Part shown: piece after piece, positions 33,864-42,084 of the stretch
How positions within the stretch are numbered: the stretch's first letter is position 1
How the letters are laid out: each line of letters opens with the position of its first letter
Assembly: GCF_014202575.1 (NCBI RefSeq)
Contig: NZ_JACHHB010000004.1
Coordinates: 124,001-188,000 of the forward strand
Source: Texcoconibacillus texcoconensis
Lineage (GTDB): Bacteria; Bacillota; Bacilli; Bacillales; Salisediminibacteriaceae
Length of the DNA: 64,000 bases
Reading direction: 5' to 3'
The notes under the pieces: model-generated
The model's database searches: none
Seen by the model: the letters and a program-made list of their open reading frames with translations, nothing else
What the model was told of the DNA's origin: nothing
Position numbers and translations under genes: made by a program

Positions 33864-34865
33864 CTACTCACTTAAAACTTCTTCTGGTAAGTCTATATCA
33901 ATTTCTTCGTAATACTTGATCGCGCCTGGATGTAATGGAATATCTTGATTGTTTTTGATTGCCTCTGGTACAGCTTCTTCCGCAGCAGAATGAGTCGTAA
34001 TCATCTGATCTTGGTTCTCGTGATAATGTTTGACTAAGTCATAGACAAATTCTTCATCCATATCTTTATGAACGATCCCAAAATTAAACAAAGCAATCGT
34101 CTCTAAATCTTCATCGAGCGTTTCATATGTGTCCGCTGGAATCGTGAATTCATCGAAAAACGGTAACTCTTCAATAACTTGATCTCTCCGCTCACCATCA
34201 AGCCCAAAAAATGTGATATCTTCCTGTGTTTCAACTTCTGTTACAGCAGAAATAGGTATGCCCGCCGCAAATCCGATGATATCAAGTTGCCCATCCATTT
34301 GCTGGCTTGTCATATCACTTGCACCTGCTTGTACATTATTTGTATTAAGGTCTAATAGATCGTGAATCATTGGTAAATACGTACCTGAGGTTCCCCCTGC
34401 AGGTCCTACACCAACTTGTTGTCCTTCGATATCAGAAATATCTTCAACCTCACTACTCTCCAATGCCCACCAATGAAAAGGTGTTGTATACATTGGAAAC
34501 GCAATGCGAACATCTGTTAACTCTTGACCTTCCGCCCATTCACCTGTTCCGGTATACCCTTCATAACCCGGCCCCATCGTAATCATGCCAATATCGATTT
34601 CTCCCCCTTGAACAAGTTGCATGTTATGAACGGGACCTCCAGTCACTTCAACATTGGATGTAACATCTAAGTCGCTTTCTAGTAATGACGCTAACCCACC
34701 GCCATAGATGTAATAAGTACCTCCTTGAGAAGCCGTACCAATTGTCACGGTCGAAATCGAAGACTCGTCACTATTAGTTGTTTCTTCAACTTCACCGCAA
34801 GCAGTCATTGCTAGCATTGTCGTCATCAACGCACTAAATCCTATGACCTTACCAAACCTTTTCAT
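33864..34865 (-). CDS. TAXI-family TRAP solute-binding lipoprotein
   Basis: 333 aa. Lipoprotein signal MKRFGKVIGFSALMTTMLAM, then TAC with the lipobox Cys at residue 23, so it is anchored outside the membrane. TIGTASQGGTYYIYGGGLA is the TAXI family opening and GPAGGTSG the ligand loop. It delivers substrate to the fused permease downstream. It is preceded by its own leader behind the dctB terminator. Confidence 0.88.
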   Translation of the reverse strand: MKRFGKVIGFSALMTTMLAMTACGEVEETTNSDESSISTVTIGTASQGGTYYIYGGGLASLLESDLDVTSNVEVTGGPVHNMQLVQGGEIDIGMITMGPGYEGYTGTGEWAEGQELTDVRIAFPMYTTPFHWWALESSEVEDISDIEGQQVGVGPAGGTSGTYLPMIHDLLDLNTNNVQAGASDMTSQQMDGQLDIIGFAAGIPISAVTEVETQEDITFFGLDGERRDQVIEELPFFDEFTIPADTYETLDEDLETIALFNFGIVHKDMDEEFVYDLVKHYHENQDQMITTHSAAEEAVPEAIKNNQDIPLHPGAIKYYEEIDIDLPEEVLSE

Positions 34866-34965
34866 ATTTTCATCCCCTTTTTCGATTAACTTTCATTCAT
34901 TGTAAACAGTGCTGAATATTCTAACAATTTTTGGTCATAGCGAACATTTCGATCATTTTGATCAT

Positions 34966-34998
34966 AAAAAAAGGCGCAAATGATGCGCCAAAAAAAAT
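34966..34998 (-). terminator. Terminator after dctB
   Basis: GGCGCATCATTTGCGCC hairpin framed by runs of T on the minus strand. Confidence 0.88.
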
Positions 34999-35000
34999 AC

Positions 35001-36053
35001 TTACTTTTCTTTTCTTATTTTCTGAACCTCTTCTTGAATGGAAGGACTCAAAGTCGGAACATACTCATCATAAATCGACTCAACAGTTTGCTCCCATTCC
35101 TCAAAATTAACGTTTGATGAATCGATAAATATGACCCCTTCTATAGACTTTAATTGCTCCTTCGCCTCATTATTCATTTCATTCGAGTGGTCTCGCAACC
35201 ACTCTGTCGTTTGATCCAGTGCCTCGATAATTGCTTCTTGATATTCTAAAGGCAGCGCATCCCAAAAGCTAGGGTTTGTCAAAACTGCATAACCTAAATA
35301 ATTATGACTCGTATTGGTCACATAACGTTGATGATCGTAAAATCCTTTAGAATAAATGTTGGAAAAGGTATTTTCCGTCCCATCAATATCGCCATTTTGT
35401 AACCGCTGATAGACTTGATTGAATGGGTAGGATACCGCTTCCGCCCCAAATGCTTCCAACGTTCCTTTCAAGACATCACTAGGCATAACACGATGTGTTT
35501 GGTTTGCGAGTTCATCTGGTGTACGTAATGGAGATTCATTATTGGTAAACTGCTTAAAATTATTGTCCCAAAACGCCAAGCCTCGGAAGCCACGTTGCTC
35601 AATACTCGTAAATAAACTTTCCCCTAAAGTTCCTTCAAACGCTTCATGCACCTCGTTTGTATCACGAAACAAAAATGGAAGATCCATCACTTTCCAGTTC
35701 GGATCATGTACGGTAATTTCCGAAAATGCTGGTGCAATCATTTGCACTTCGTTATTTTTTAATGCAGCAAACTCCTCTTGCGCCTCATAAAGAACACCAT
35801 TTGGATGAGTATTGACTTGAACCCAACCTTCTGTTTTTTCATTTACAAGTTCAGCGAAATATTCAGCCGCTCTACCTTTCGGGGTGTTTTGTGCAACAAC
35901 ATGGCTAAATTCTATGACAACTTTATCGTCTAACGTTCTTAATTCCTCATCATTAGCGTCAATACTAGCTTGAAAATTCGGAGAAAAACCGACGTAAAAT
36001 GCCGTTAATAGTCCTACAACAATAAAAATTGATGTCAGAGCAAATCCTTTCAA
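35001..36053 (-). CDS. dctB: DctP-type dicarboxylate-binding protein (DctB-like, co-sensor)
   Basis: 350 aa with an N-terminal membrane anchor/signal (FALTSIFIVVGLLTAFYVGF). The binding-protein fold reads EFSHVVAQNTPKGRAAEYFAELVNEKT, VNTHPNGVLY and a central Arg-containing HRVMPSDV region that binds carboxylates. It directly follows dctS-dctR, as B. subtilis DctB does; there DctB signals to DctS and is not used for transport. The start is TTG behind GGGGAGG, with one base between the dctR stop and the start. No DctP-type permease gene is next to it. Confidence 0.85.
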   Translation of the reverse strand: MKGFALTSIFIVVGLLTAFYVGFSPNFQASIDANDEELRTLDDKVVIEFSHVVAQNTPKGRAAEYFAELVNEKTEGWVQVNTHPNGVLYEAQEEFAALKNNEVQMIAPAFSEITVHDPNWKVMDLPFLFRDTNEVHEAFEGTLGESLFTSIEQRGFRGLAFWDNNFKQFTNNESPLRTPDELANQTHRVMPSDVLKGTLEAFGAEAVSYPFNQVYQRLQNGDIDGTENTFSNIYSKGFYDHQRYVTNTSHNYLGYAVLTNPSFWDALPLEYQEAIIEALDQTTEWLRDHSNEMNNEAKEQLKSIEGVIFIDSSNVNFEEWEQTVESIYDEYVPTLSPSIQEEVQKIRKEK

Positions 36054-36054
36054 A

Positions 36055-36762
36055 CTACCTCCCCATTTCCTTCTTTTCTAAAAGACGATACTTTTGAATC
36101 GGACGCCCCACTGTACCGTGGTGGAGTGACATCTCTACTTTTCCTTCGGATTCAAGGTAGTGTAAGTAACGCCGAGCTGTCACACGTGCTAATCCAACTT
36201 TATGACCGATCGTTTCCGCGTCAAGGGCTTTCTCATATTCTGACAACACTGAGACTAGCTGCTTTAGCGTCTTTTCGTGTAATCCTTTAGGTAAATGATT
36301 TATTGAAGAAGTGTTTTTTAAGGGCGCCATCATATCATCTAAGTTATCTTGGGTCCAAGATTCATTTTTATGAATTCGTTCAAGAAAACTTTTATATTGA
36401 AGCAATGATTTATTTAACCGTTTATACGTAAATGGTTTCACGATATAATCAAAAACCCCATAGCGAAATAGTTTTTGAATCGTTGCTGCATCATTAGCAG
36501 CCGTTACAGCAATAATATCAACATCTTCTTCAGATTCGCGTAATTTAACAATCGTCTCTAAACCATCTTCATCAGGCATATAAACGTCTAACAGTACCAA
36601 ATCGGGTTTTTGATGCGCAATTTTCCGCCTCCCTTCTTTACCACTCCTACAAACACCAACAACTTGAAAACCTGATGTTTTTTCAACAAATTGACGATTC
36701 ACCTCTTGAACCATTGCATCATCTTCAATCAGGAGAACACGAATTTGCGATTCACTGTCCAT
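36055..36762 (-). CDS. dctR: Response regulator DctR (CitB/DcuR family)
   Basis: 235 aa. The receiver domain has the acidic pair in VLLIEDDAMVQE, phospho-Asp in VLLDVYMPDEDG and Lys in DYIVKPF. The C-terminal winged helix-turn-helix (VGLARVTARRYLHYLESEGKVEM) is of the CitB/DcuR/DctR type. It is expected to turn on dicarboxylate transport genes when DctS is activated. The ATG lies in the end of dctS (11-base overlap ATGGACAGTGA), so the pair is translationally coupled. Confidence 0.9.
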   Translation of the reverse strand: MDSESQIRVLLIEDDAMVQEVNRQFVEKTSGFQVVGVCRSGKEGRRKIAHQKPDLVLLDVYMPDEDGLETIVKLRESEEDVDIIAVTAANDAATIQKLFRYGVFDYIVKPFTYKRLNKSLLQYKSFLERIHKNESWTQDNLDDMMAPLKNTSSINHLPKGLHEKTLKQLVSVLSEYEKALDAETIGHKVGLARVTARRYLHYLESEGKVEMSLHHGTVGRPIQKYRLLEKKEMGR

Positions 36763-38383
36763 CTCTTCCTCTCTCCTTTTTTGTACCATTGTGGGGAAAT
36801 AATATTTTCATTGTTGTTCCAACACCGAGCGTACTTTCTATAGACACATGACCTTCGACCCGATCAACAATTGAACGGATGAGAAATAAACCAATTCCTC
36901 GCTCGTCACCTTTTTTCGTGGAAACTCCTCTTTCAAAAAGCAATTCACGATCGGTACTAGAAATGCCCGTGCCATTATCGGTTACTTGAATGGTGTACTG
37001 GTCATTTTCCTCTTGTAATAACACCTCGATTTCCCCGCGATCCGTGCCTTTCTCTGTAATCGCATCAATGCTATTGTCTATTAAATTACCGATAATCACG
37101 ACGAAATCATCTTGATTCACCCCTTCAGGAAACAAAGATAAAAACGATGACTCGTTTATCGTAATGTCAATTCCGAGTTCACGACCTCGACTCATTTTTC
37201 CAACAAGTAAGCCGACAACGCTATCGTTATGAATTTGCTTAATCATAAAAGAAGACCTTGAGGTTTCCTCGTTTTCTCTTTCATAAATATAATCGAGCGC
37301 TTTTTCACTTTCACCTAATTCAATAAGCCCCGCAATTGTATGCAGTGTATTCGAATATTCATGGTTTTTCACACGTAGTGCATCTACAAATGATTGAACC
37401 CCTGTCAGCTCTCGCGCTAAGCGAGTGACTTCTGTTTTATCTTGGAATACAGCAACAGCACCAACTGTTTTCCCATTAGATACAATAGGAATTCTGTTAC
37501 TAAAAATAAGTCGATCTTGCAAAAAGAACTCTCGCTGCATCAAAGGCTTATCCACTTTTAAAATTTCAGGCAAACGGGTGTCTGGAATCACATCGTAAAT
37601 CCAACGACCAACAGGATTGCCAACATATTTCACCATTCCCTTTGCTGCTTCATTCATCACTGTTATATTTTCTTTATCATCTATAGCCAGAACACCTTCG
37701 TGAATGGCATTAAATGTAGCGTCTCTCTCCGTTAAAAGACGGGCCAATTCAGCTGGCTCTAATTGAAACGTTTGTTTTTTTAAATGATTCGCTAACATCC
37801 ACGAACCTAATGTACCAAAGGCCATGGAAAATATGATGACAAATATAAACGAATCAATTGTTTCTGCTAGTAAGGAAAAGAAAACAGGCATCTCATTTCC
37901 AACGACAACAACACCTATTTGTTCCATCGATTCATTCATGATAGGAACAAATGCCCGCAATGTATAACTATCATTTGTTTGAGCTTTTGAAACGTAATTA
38001 TGTTCAAAAAAAGCAGGTTCCTCATCACCACCAGCAAACTTCGTCCCGATTCGCTCTGGAATCGGATGCGTCAACCGCTTCCCATCCATGTTCAACATCA
38101 CAATATAATCGTCCCCGTTAATTGCTCGTATTTGTTCCATCTTTGGCTGTAATGTTTCGGTAGGGTTATTCTTTTCTAACGCCTGCTGGACGTCTTCCAT
38201 TTGTGCAATTAACTGCGCGGTAATCATTGAACGCTGAGAAAGTTCTTCTTCTGTTGTTTTATACATATATCCGACAAAAATAATGCCCGCAATAAGAAGG
38301 GAAAAAGCAACAATCCCTATAGAAAGTAGAGTAATCTTACCTCGAATTGGCCACTTATTTAATGATTTCAACGCCACCACCAC
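36752..38383 (-). CDS. dctS: Sensor histidine kinase DctS (CitA/DcuS family)
   Basis: 543 aa. It has two membrane helices (about 17-40 and 176-198) framing an extracytoplasmic PAS/Cache domain, then a cytosolic PAS (FNAIHEGVLAIDDKENITVMN). The H box LRVKNHEYSNTLHTIAGLIEL is distinctive for CitA/DcuS/DctS kinases. The ATPase part has GNLIDNSIDAI, VTDNGTGI and GIGLFLIRSIV. It senses C4-dicarboxylates, probably with DctB. The start is uncertain: GTG triplets at 38383-38375 or a TTG at 38371; the ribosome binding site is weak. Confidence 0.9.
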   Translation of the reverse strand: MVVALKSLNKWPIRGKITLLSIGIVAFSLLIAGIIFVGYMYKTTEEELSQRSMITAQLIAQMEDVQQALEKNNPTETLQPKMEQIRAINGDDYIVMLNMDGKRLTHPIPERIGTKFAGGDEEPAFFEHNYVSKAQTNDSYTLRAFVPIMNESMEQIGVVVVGNEMPVFFSLLAETIDSFIFVIIFSMAFGTLGSWMLANHLKKQTFQLEPAELARLLTERDATFNAIHEGVLAIDDKENITVMNEAAKGMVKYVGNPVGRWIYDVIPDTRLPEILKVDKPLMQREFFLQDRLIFSNRIPIVSNGKTVGAVAVFQDKTEVTRLARELTGVQSFVDALRVKNHEYSNTLHTIAGLIELGESEKALDYIYERENEETSRSSFMIKQIHNDSVVGLLVGKMSRGRELGIDITINESSFLSLFPEGVNQDDFVVIIGNLIDNSIDAITEKGTDRGEIEVLLQEENDQYTIQVTDNGTGISSTDRELLFERGVSTKKGDERGIGLFLIRSIVDRVEGHVSIESTLGVGTTMKILFPHNGTKKERGRDGQ

Positions 38384-38469
38384 ATTATAAATAATATATA
38401 ACTTTGTTTATAAAAGCGTATCATATTTTTCAGAATTTGCCGATAAAACCGCTTTCCGTATTTCACAAA

Positions 38470-38499
38470 AAAACCTTCAAACATTTGTTTGAAGGTTGA
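38470..38499 (-). terminator. Terminator after tRNA-Arg
   Basis: AACCTTCAAACAAATGTTTGAAGGTT hairpin followed by seven T on the minus strand (arms AACCTTCAAAC / GTTTGAAGGTT). Confidence 0.9.
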
Positions 38500-38510
38500 C
38501 TCGTTATGTA

Positions 38511-38585
38511 TGGCGCGCCTACCAGGATTCGAACCCAGAACGCGAGAGCCGAAATCTCGTGTGATATCCATTTCACCATAGGCGC
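38511..38585 (-). tRNA. tRNA-Arg (anticodon TCG)
   Basis: Cloverleaf fits in 75 bases. The acceptor is GCGCCTA/TAGGCGC with discriminator G and an encoded CCA. The D-arm is GTGA/TCAC, the anticodon stem CGAGA/TCTCG with loop TTTCGGC (anticodon TCG, reads CGA), and the T-loop TTCGAAT. It is a single gene followed by its own terminator, between dctS and a hypothetical gene. Confidence 0.92.
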
Positions 38586-38681
38586 TTAATCTTTTATGAC
38601 GTTTCCCTAATGTACTTTAACAGTATATCAATAGAAGATCAAAAAATCAAGAGGTGGGGATGAAAAAATCCCCACATTTTA

Positions 38682-39035
38682 TTATTGCTCTGCTTTTTCT
38701 TCAAACATCGCTTCAAAACGTTCGTTCATTTGCTCTTCAGTGTACCCTAGAGCTACCAAACGAGAAGCAAAATTTTTCGCCCATAGCGACATACGTTCGT
38801 TTATCTTTTTGTATTTTTTCGCCTGAGAACCTTTTGACTCCTTCCGTCGGTCATCCGCATTAGAAAGTAAGTTTTCTGAGATAAACAATCCGTACCAGAC
38901 TTCTTGTTCAGAAAACTGTTCTCCTGATTCATTAAACGTCGCTAATACACGTTTGTAATATTGATCGAATTCTTTAAAATCAATTTCTTCATCCATGTTC
39001 AAATATGTTTGTATTTGCTGAAACAGTTCTTGCAT
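38682..39035 (-). CDS. Hypothetical 117-aa charged helical protein
   Basis: No family recognised. It is highly charged and predicted all-helical, with Glu/Lys-rich tail (EEQMNERFEAMFEEKAEQ), no Cys and no signal peptide. The ATG at 39035 has AAAGGAG at about 10 bases; a GTG nine bases upstream abuts that site. It lies 80 bases downstream of brxB and may share its transcript. Confidence 0.55.
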   Translation of the reverse strand: MQELFQQIQTYLNMDEEIDFKEFDQYYKRVLATFNESGEQFSEQEVWYGLFISENLLSNADDRRKESKGSQAKKYKKINERMSLWAKNFASRLVALGYTEEQMNERFEAMFEEKAEQ

Positions 39036-39114
39036 TGTTGACACGCTCCTTTGCTTAATCCGAAAGCATTATAGCATAAAGAAAAGGAAGGCGCTACCTT
39101 CCTTTGTTTGAATC

Positions 39115-39543
39115 TTATTTAGAAAAATACGTGTCGAAAGCTTTTTCTAGGCTTTGAACGACTTCTGCAGCTTCATAACTTTCAATATCTGGTCGTTCAA
39201 TCATCGTTTGAATTTCACCATCTTTTACTAGGGCAAAAGATGGGGATGAAGGCTGATATCCTTTAAAGTATTCTCGAGCTCGTTCTGTTGCTTCACGATC
39301 TTGTCCAGCAAATACAGTTACATAACGGTCTGCTTGGACCGCGTAATTTTTCATATAAGCCGCTGATGGACGAGCAATTCCTCCAGCACATCCACACACA
39401 GAATTGATCATAACAAATGTCGTTCCTGGTTTTGATAAAACTTCATCCACTTCTTCAGGTGTTGTTAATTGTTGATATCCTGCGTCTTCCATTTCTTGTC
39501 GTGCAGTTTGAACAACATCGTTCATAAATAAATTAAAATCCAT
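39115..39543 (-). CDS. brxB: Bacilliredoxin BrxB (YqiW)
   Basis: 142 aa, thioredoxin-like fold with the CGC motif (Cys50-Gly-Cys52 in [14 protein letters not shown]). BrxA/BrxB remove bacillithiol from S-bacillithiolated proteins after oxidative stress. Nearly every landmark of B. subtilis YqiW is kept ([30 protein letters not shown]). AAAGGATGAG precedes the ATG. Position between the bkd operon and yqjA equals that in B. subtilis. Confidence 0.95.
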   Translation of the reverse strand: MDFNLFMNDVVQTARQEMEDAGYQQLTTPEEVDEVLSKPGTTFVMINSVCGCAGGIARPSAAYMKNYAVQADRYVTVFAGQDREATERAREYFKGYQPSSPSFALVKDGEIQTMIERPDIESYEAAEVVQSLEKAFDTYFSK

Positions 39544-39684
39544 TATTACTCATCCTTTCTTACTGCGCTCCCCCTATTTTACAACTTAAGAGTGGTGTTT
39601 ACCAACATAATATTTGTTTTTTAATAAAACATTTTAGCTCTGACTCTTATCGGAGCGTCTACAGGTGAATATGGCTCGTGGCTT

Positions 39685-39917
39685 ACGGACATATGTTCCG
39701 TTATTTCAGCCAAATATGCCATTTTTTGAGGTCGGACGGACATATGTTCCGTTAATCTTCTCTCTAGCAGGTAATGAGGGCGATTTTTTACAATTAGCGG
39801 AACTCATGTCCGTAAAAAGCTCAAAATGATCCTTTTTCAAGTAAATAACGGAATCAGTGTCCGTTGAAAACGAAACAGTGAACGTGACCACATTGGCGAA
39901 CCTGGCGTCGCCACCTA
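39685..39917. repeat. Interspersed repeat, copy 2 (pairs with 11574-11807)
   Basis: Contains CGGACATATGTTCCGTTA twice (about 39686 and 39736), then inverted forms GCGGAACTCATGTCCG and AACGGAATCAGTGTCCG. Homologous to 11574-11807 throughout. The rest of the 594-base gap before znuA (39544-39684 and 39918-40085) shows no gene; TCTGACTC-type words flank the repeat on both sides (about 39641 and 39984). Confidence 0.87.
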
Positions 39918-40085
39918 TCGCTCCTGCGAGTTTATCAGAAACAACAAAGTTTACGAAGAGAGCCTTTTTATAACATTTGATCTCTGACTCCTAGCGGAAC
40001 CGCAACTAACCATTGAAGCTAAAATTCTCACCTTCACTCTAATTATTCTCACATTACAAACAGGCGTATTCTACCAGAAAATAAT

Positions 40086-40121
40086 AAAAGCCGTGCATCT
40101 AATTGATATGCACAGCTTTTA
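40086..40121 (-). terminator. Terminator after znuA
   Basis: AAAGC-GTGCAT / ATGCAC-GCTTT type stem with a TTTTATT tail on the minus strand. Confidence 0.85.
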
Positions 40122-40137
40122 TCGTAGTATCATCTTA

Positions 40138-41352
40138 TTATTGTAGGGCTGTTCTAAGCACCTCGAGATTGTTTTCCATTAAGCTGAAATAATCTTCTCC
40201 ATTTTCTACGTCTTCATCAGTTAATGCTTCTAAGTTATGGAGCCATAAATCTTCTGCTCCAACTTGTTCACGAACCGTTTCAGCTATGTTTGTTGGGATG
40301 TTTTGTTCAAACATCACATAGCCAATTCCTTCATCTTCAGCTAGGTCAATCACATCTTGAACTTGCTGAATGGAAGGTTCATTATTTGGAGATAACCCAG
40401 CGATTCCTACTTGATGAATACCGTAACGGTCCTCCCAATAACCATAACCTGCGTGTGACACGATGATTTTATCCTGTTCTGCCTCTTCCATCATATCTTG
40501 AAACGCTGTATCTAAACCTTCAAGGTCAGTTTTTAATTCTTCGAAATTCGCTACAAAAGTTTCTTCTGCCTCTGGCTGTAAATCAACAAGTGCATGTTTG
40601 ATGTTTTCAGCCATTTCAATGGAACGAATTGGGTCTAACCAAATGTGTGGATCTTCATCTCCATGATCGTGGTCGTGCCCATGATCATCTTCTTCGTGGC
40701 TATGCCCATTGTCATCATGCCCATGATCATCTTCTTCGTGGCTATGCCCATTGTCATCATGGCCATGCTCATCTTCTTCATGGCTATGTCCATTGTCATC
40801 ATGGCCATGCTCATCTTCTTCATGTCCATGTTCGTCCTCTTCATGGCCATGTCCATCGTCATCATGACCGTGGTCATCTTCTTCATGGCTATGTCCATCG
40901 TCATCATGACCGTGGTCATCATCATGGTCGTGATCGTGGCTATAATCAATCAAATCGATTCCTTCTGCCGCTTTAACAATTTCTACATTTTCACCTACTA
41001 AAACGTCCTCGATTTGTTCTTCAAAACCTTCAAAACCTGCCCCATTATATAAAAACAAGTCACCGTCAGCAACATCAATCATATCTTGAGGTGTCGGATC
41101 AAATGTATGGGCATCCGCTCCCACAGGAACAATGTTTTCAACATCCACGTATTCTCCACCAATTTTCTCTGCAAAGTTCTCAATGGCAAATAATGTTGTA
41201 TAAACATTAATAGGTTCCAAGTCTTCACCGTTCGAAGCTTCACCTCCATCACTTTGAGATACATCTTCCTGCGTCTCTCCTTCTCCACATGCTGCTAAAG
41301 CAACTGAAGAAGCTAATACAACTGATAATAAGTATGATTTGCGTTTCATCAT
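40138..41352 (-). CDS. znuA: Zinc ABC transporter binding lipoprotein (ZnuA/AdcA) with long His-rich tract
   Basis: 404 aa. Lipobox LAAC with Cys22 anchors it outside the membrane. The cluster A-1/ZnuA fold is clear (PVGADAHTFDPTPQD, DPHIWLDPI, VSHAGYGYWEDRYG, EQNIPTN). Between residues 138 and 236 is an insert of His, Asp, Glu and Gly built from 14-residue units of the type HSHEEDDHGHDDNG, far longer than in most ZnuA proteins. It captures Zn2+ for an importer; the permease and ATPase genes are not adjacent. A Zur-like box lies upstream, so it is likely made under zinc limitation. Confidence 0.92.
   Translation of the reverse strand: MMKRKSYLLSVVLASSVALAACGEGETQEDVSQSDGGEASNGEDLEPINVYTTLFAIENFAEKIGGEYVDVENIVPVGADAHTFDPTPQDMIDVADGDLFLYNGAGFEGFEEQIEDVLVGENVEIVKAAEGIDLIDYSHDHDHDDDHGHDDDGHSHEEDDHGHDDDGHGHEEDEHGHEEDEHGHDDNGHSHEEDEHGHDDNGHSHEEDDHGHDDNGHSHEEDDHGHDHDHGDEDPHIWLDPIRSIEMAENIKHALVDLQPEAEETFVANFEELKTDLEGLDTAFQDMMEEAEQDKIIVSHAGYGYWEDRYGIHQVGIAGLSPNNEPSIQQVQDVIDLAEDEGIGYVMFEQNIPTNIAETVREQVGAEDLWLHNLEALTDEDVENGEDYFSLMENNLEVLRTALQ
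40645..40941 (-). repeat. In-frame 42-bp tandem repeats coding the His-rich tract of ZnuA
   Basis: About seven 42-base units (14 codons) with small variations and shorter derivatives at the ends. The regular code also opens long antisense frames, which are artefacts. Confidence 0.9.
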
Positions 41353-41418
41353 TTAACCCCTTTCGTAATCATTCCGTTTTAATCACAATATGGATTATAT
41401 CGAAAGGGTTACGATTTG

Positions 41419-41440
41419 TAAATAGTAATTATTACGAATT
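41419..41440 (-). promoter_or_regulatory. Zur box upstream of znuA
   Basis: AGTAATTATTACGAATT fits the Bacillus Zur operator TCGTAATNATTACGA with a perfect right half (ATTACGA) and one or two changes in the left half. It is about 70 bases before the znuA start. Confidence 0.72.
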
Positions 41441-41475
41441 ATATATTATATCTGTTTTGATGAAAAAATTCTCTC

Positions 41476-41527
41476 TAAAAAAACTTACTTCTTCAACCTT
41501 CATCGGTTAAAAGAAGTAAGTTTTTTT
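41476..41527. terminator. Terminator between znuA leader and the secreted-protein gene
   Basis: AAACTTACTTCTT / AAGAAGTAAGTTT arms with AACC/GGTT inner pairs and T-runs on both strands. Confidence 0.88.
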
Positions 41528-41568
41528 CGTAGCGTAAAACGATAATTTTATCGTCTGCAATTCTGCTA

Positions 41569-42006
41569 TTATTCACTTGTCTTTTGTTTATAGTATTCGT
41601 TCCATTCCTTTTGCCAATCGATTAAACTCGGAATAATCCGTTTCAACTCTTCTTCATCACGTGCCTTAACTGCTTCCGAGAATTTTTTGTGTAACGTTTC
41701 ATACTTTTCTCTTAACCCATCATTCCACTCAATTTCGCCTTCGCCTTTATCCTGCCTCACCTTTTTAATGATTTGATGTCTCTCACGAACAACATCTTTC
41801 CATTCTTCAAGTCGGTCAGGCGTAAAGCGTTCAATTAACAACTCATGATAATATTCAATATGAGGTTTAATCGCTTCACATTTCATTTCTTGACCGTATT
41901 GTTGCATATATGTGTCTTCTTCTGCCCCAACTTGTGTAAATGACATGAAACAAAAAATGACAGCCATTATCACTGCAAATCTTTTATGGTTTGTCAATTT
42001 GATCAT
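41569..42006 (-). CDS. Hypothetical secreted helical protein
   Basis: 145 aa with a clear signal peptide (RFAVIMAVIFCFMSFTQVGA, cleavage before EED). The mature part is helical and charged, with one Cys (MKCEAIKPHIEYYHEL). No family recognised. It lies downstream of bkdB by 80 bases and has its own terminator. Role unknown. Confidence 0.6.
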   Translation of the reverse strand: MIKLTNHKRFAVIMAVIFCFMSFTQVGAEEDTYMQQYGQEMKCEAIKPHIEYYHELLIERFTPDRLEEWKDVVRERHQIIKKVRQDKGEGEIEWNDGLREKYETLHKKFSEAVKARDEEELKRIIPSLIDWQKEWNEYYKQKTSE

Positions 42007-42084
42007 CCTTTCAATTTTCCCTTAGGGTGACCAATACCACTTTTGTTTATGCAACGATTAGACAGCGCAAAATCAACGCTTAGC

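Noticed and set aside
40645-40941. CRISPR array (regular 42-bp spacing)
   Set aside because: The repeats are in frame inside znuA, with no unique spacers and no cas genes.
40629-41001. Two plus-strand ORFs of 115 and 118 aa, His-rich or Met/Ile-rich
   Set aside because: Antisense readings of the 42-bp repeats of znuA; low-complexity artefacts.
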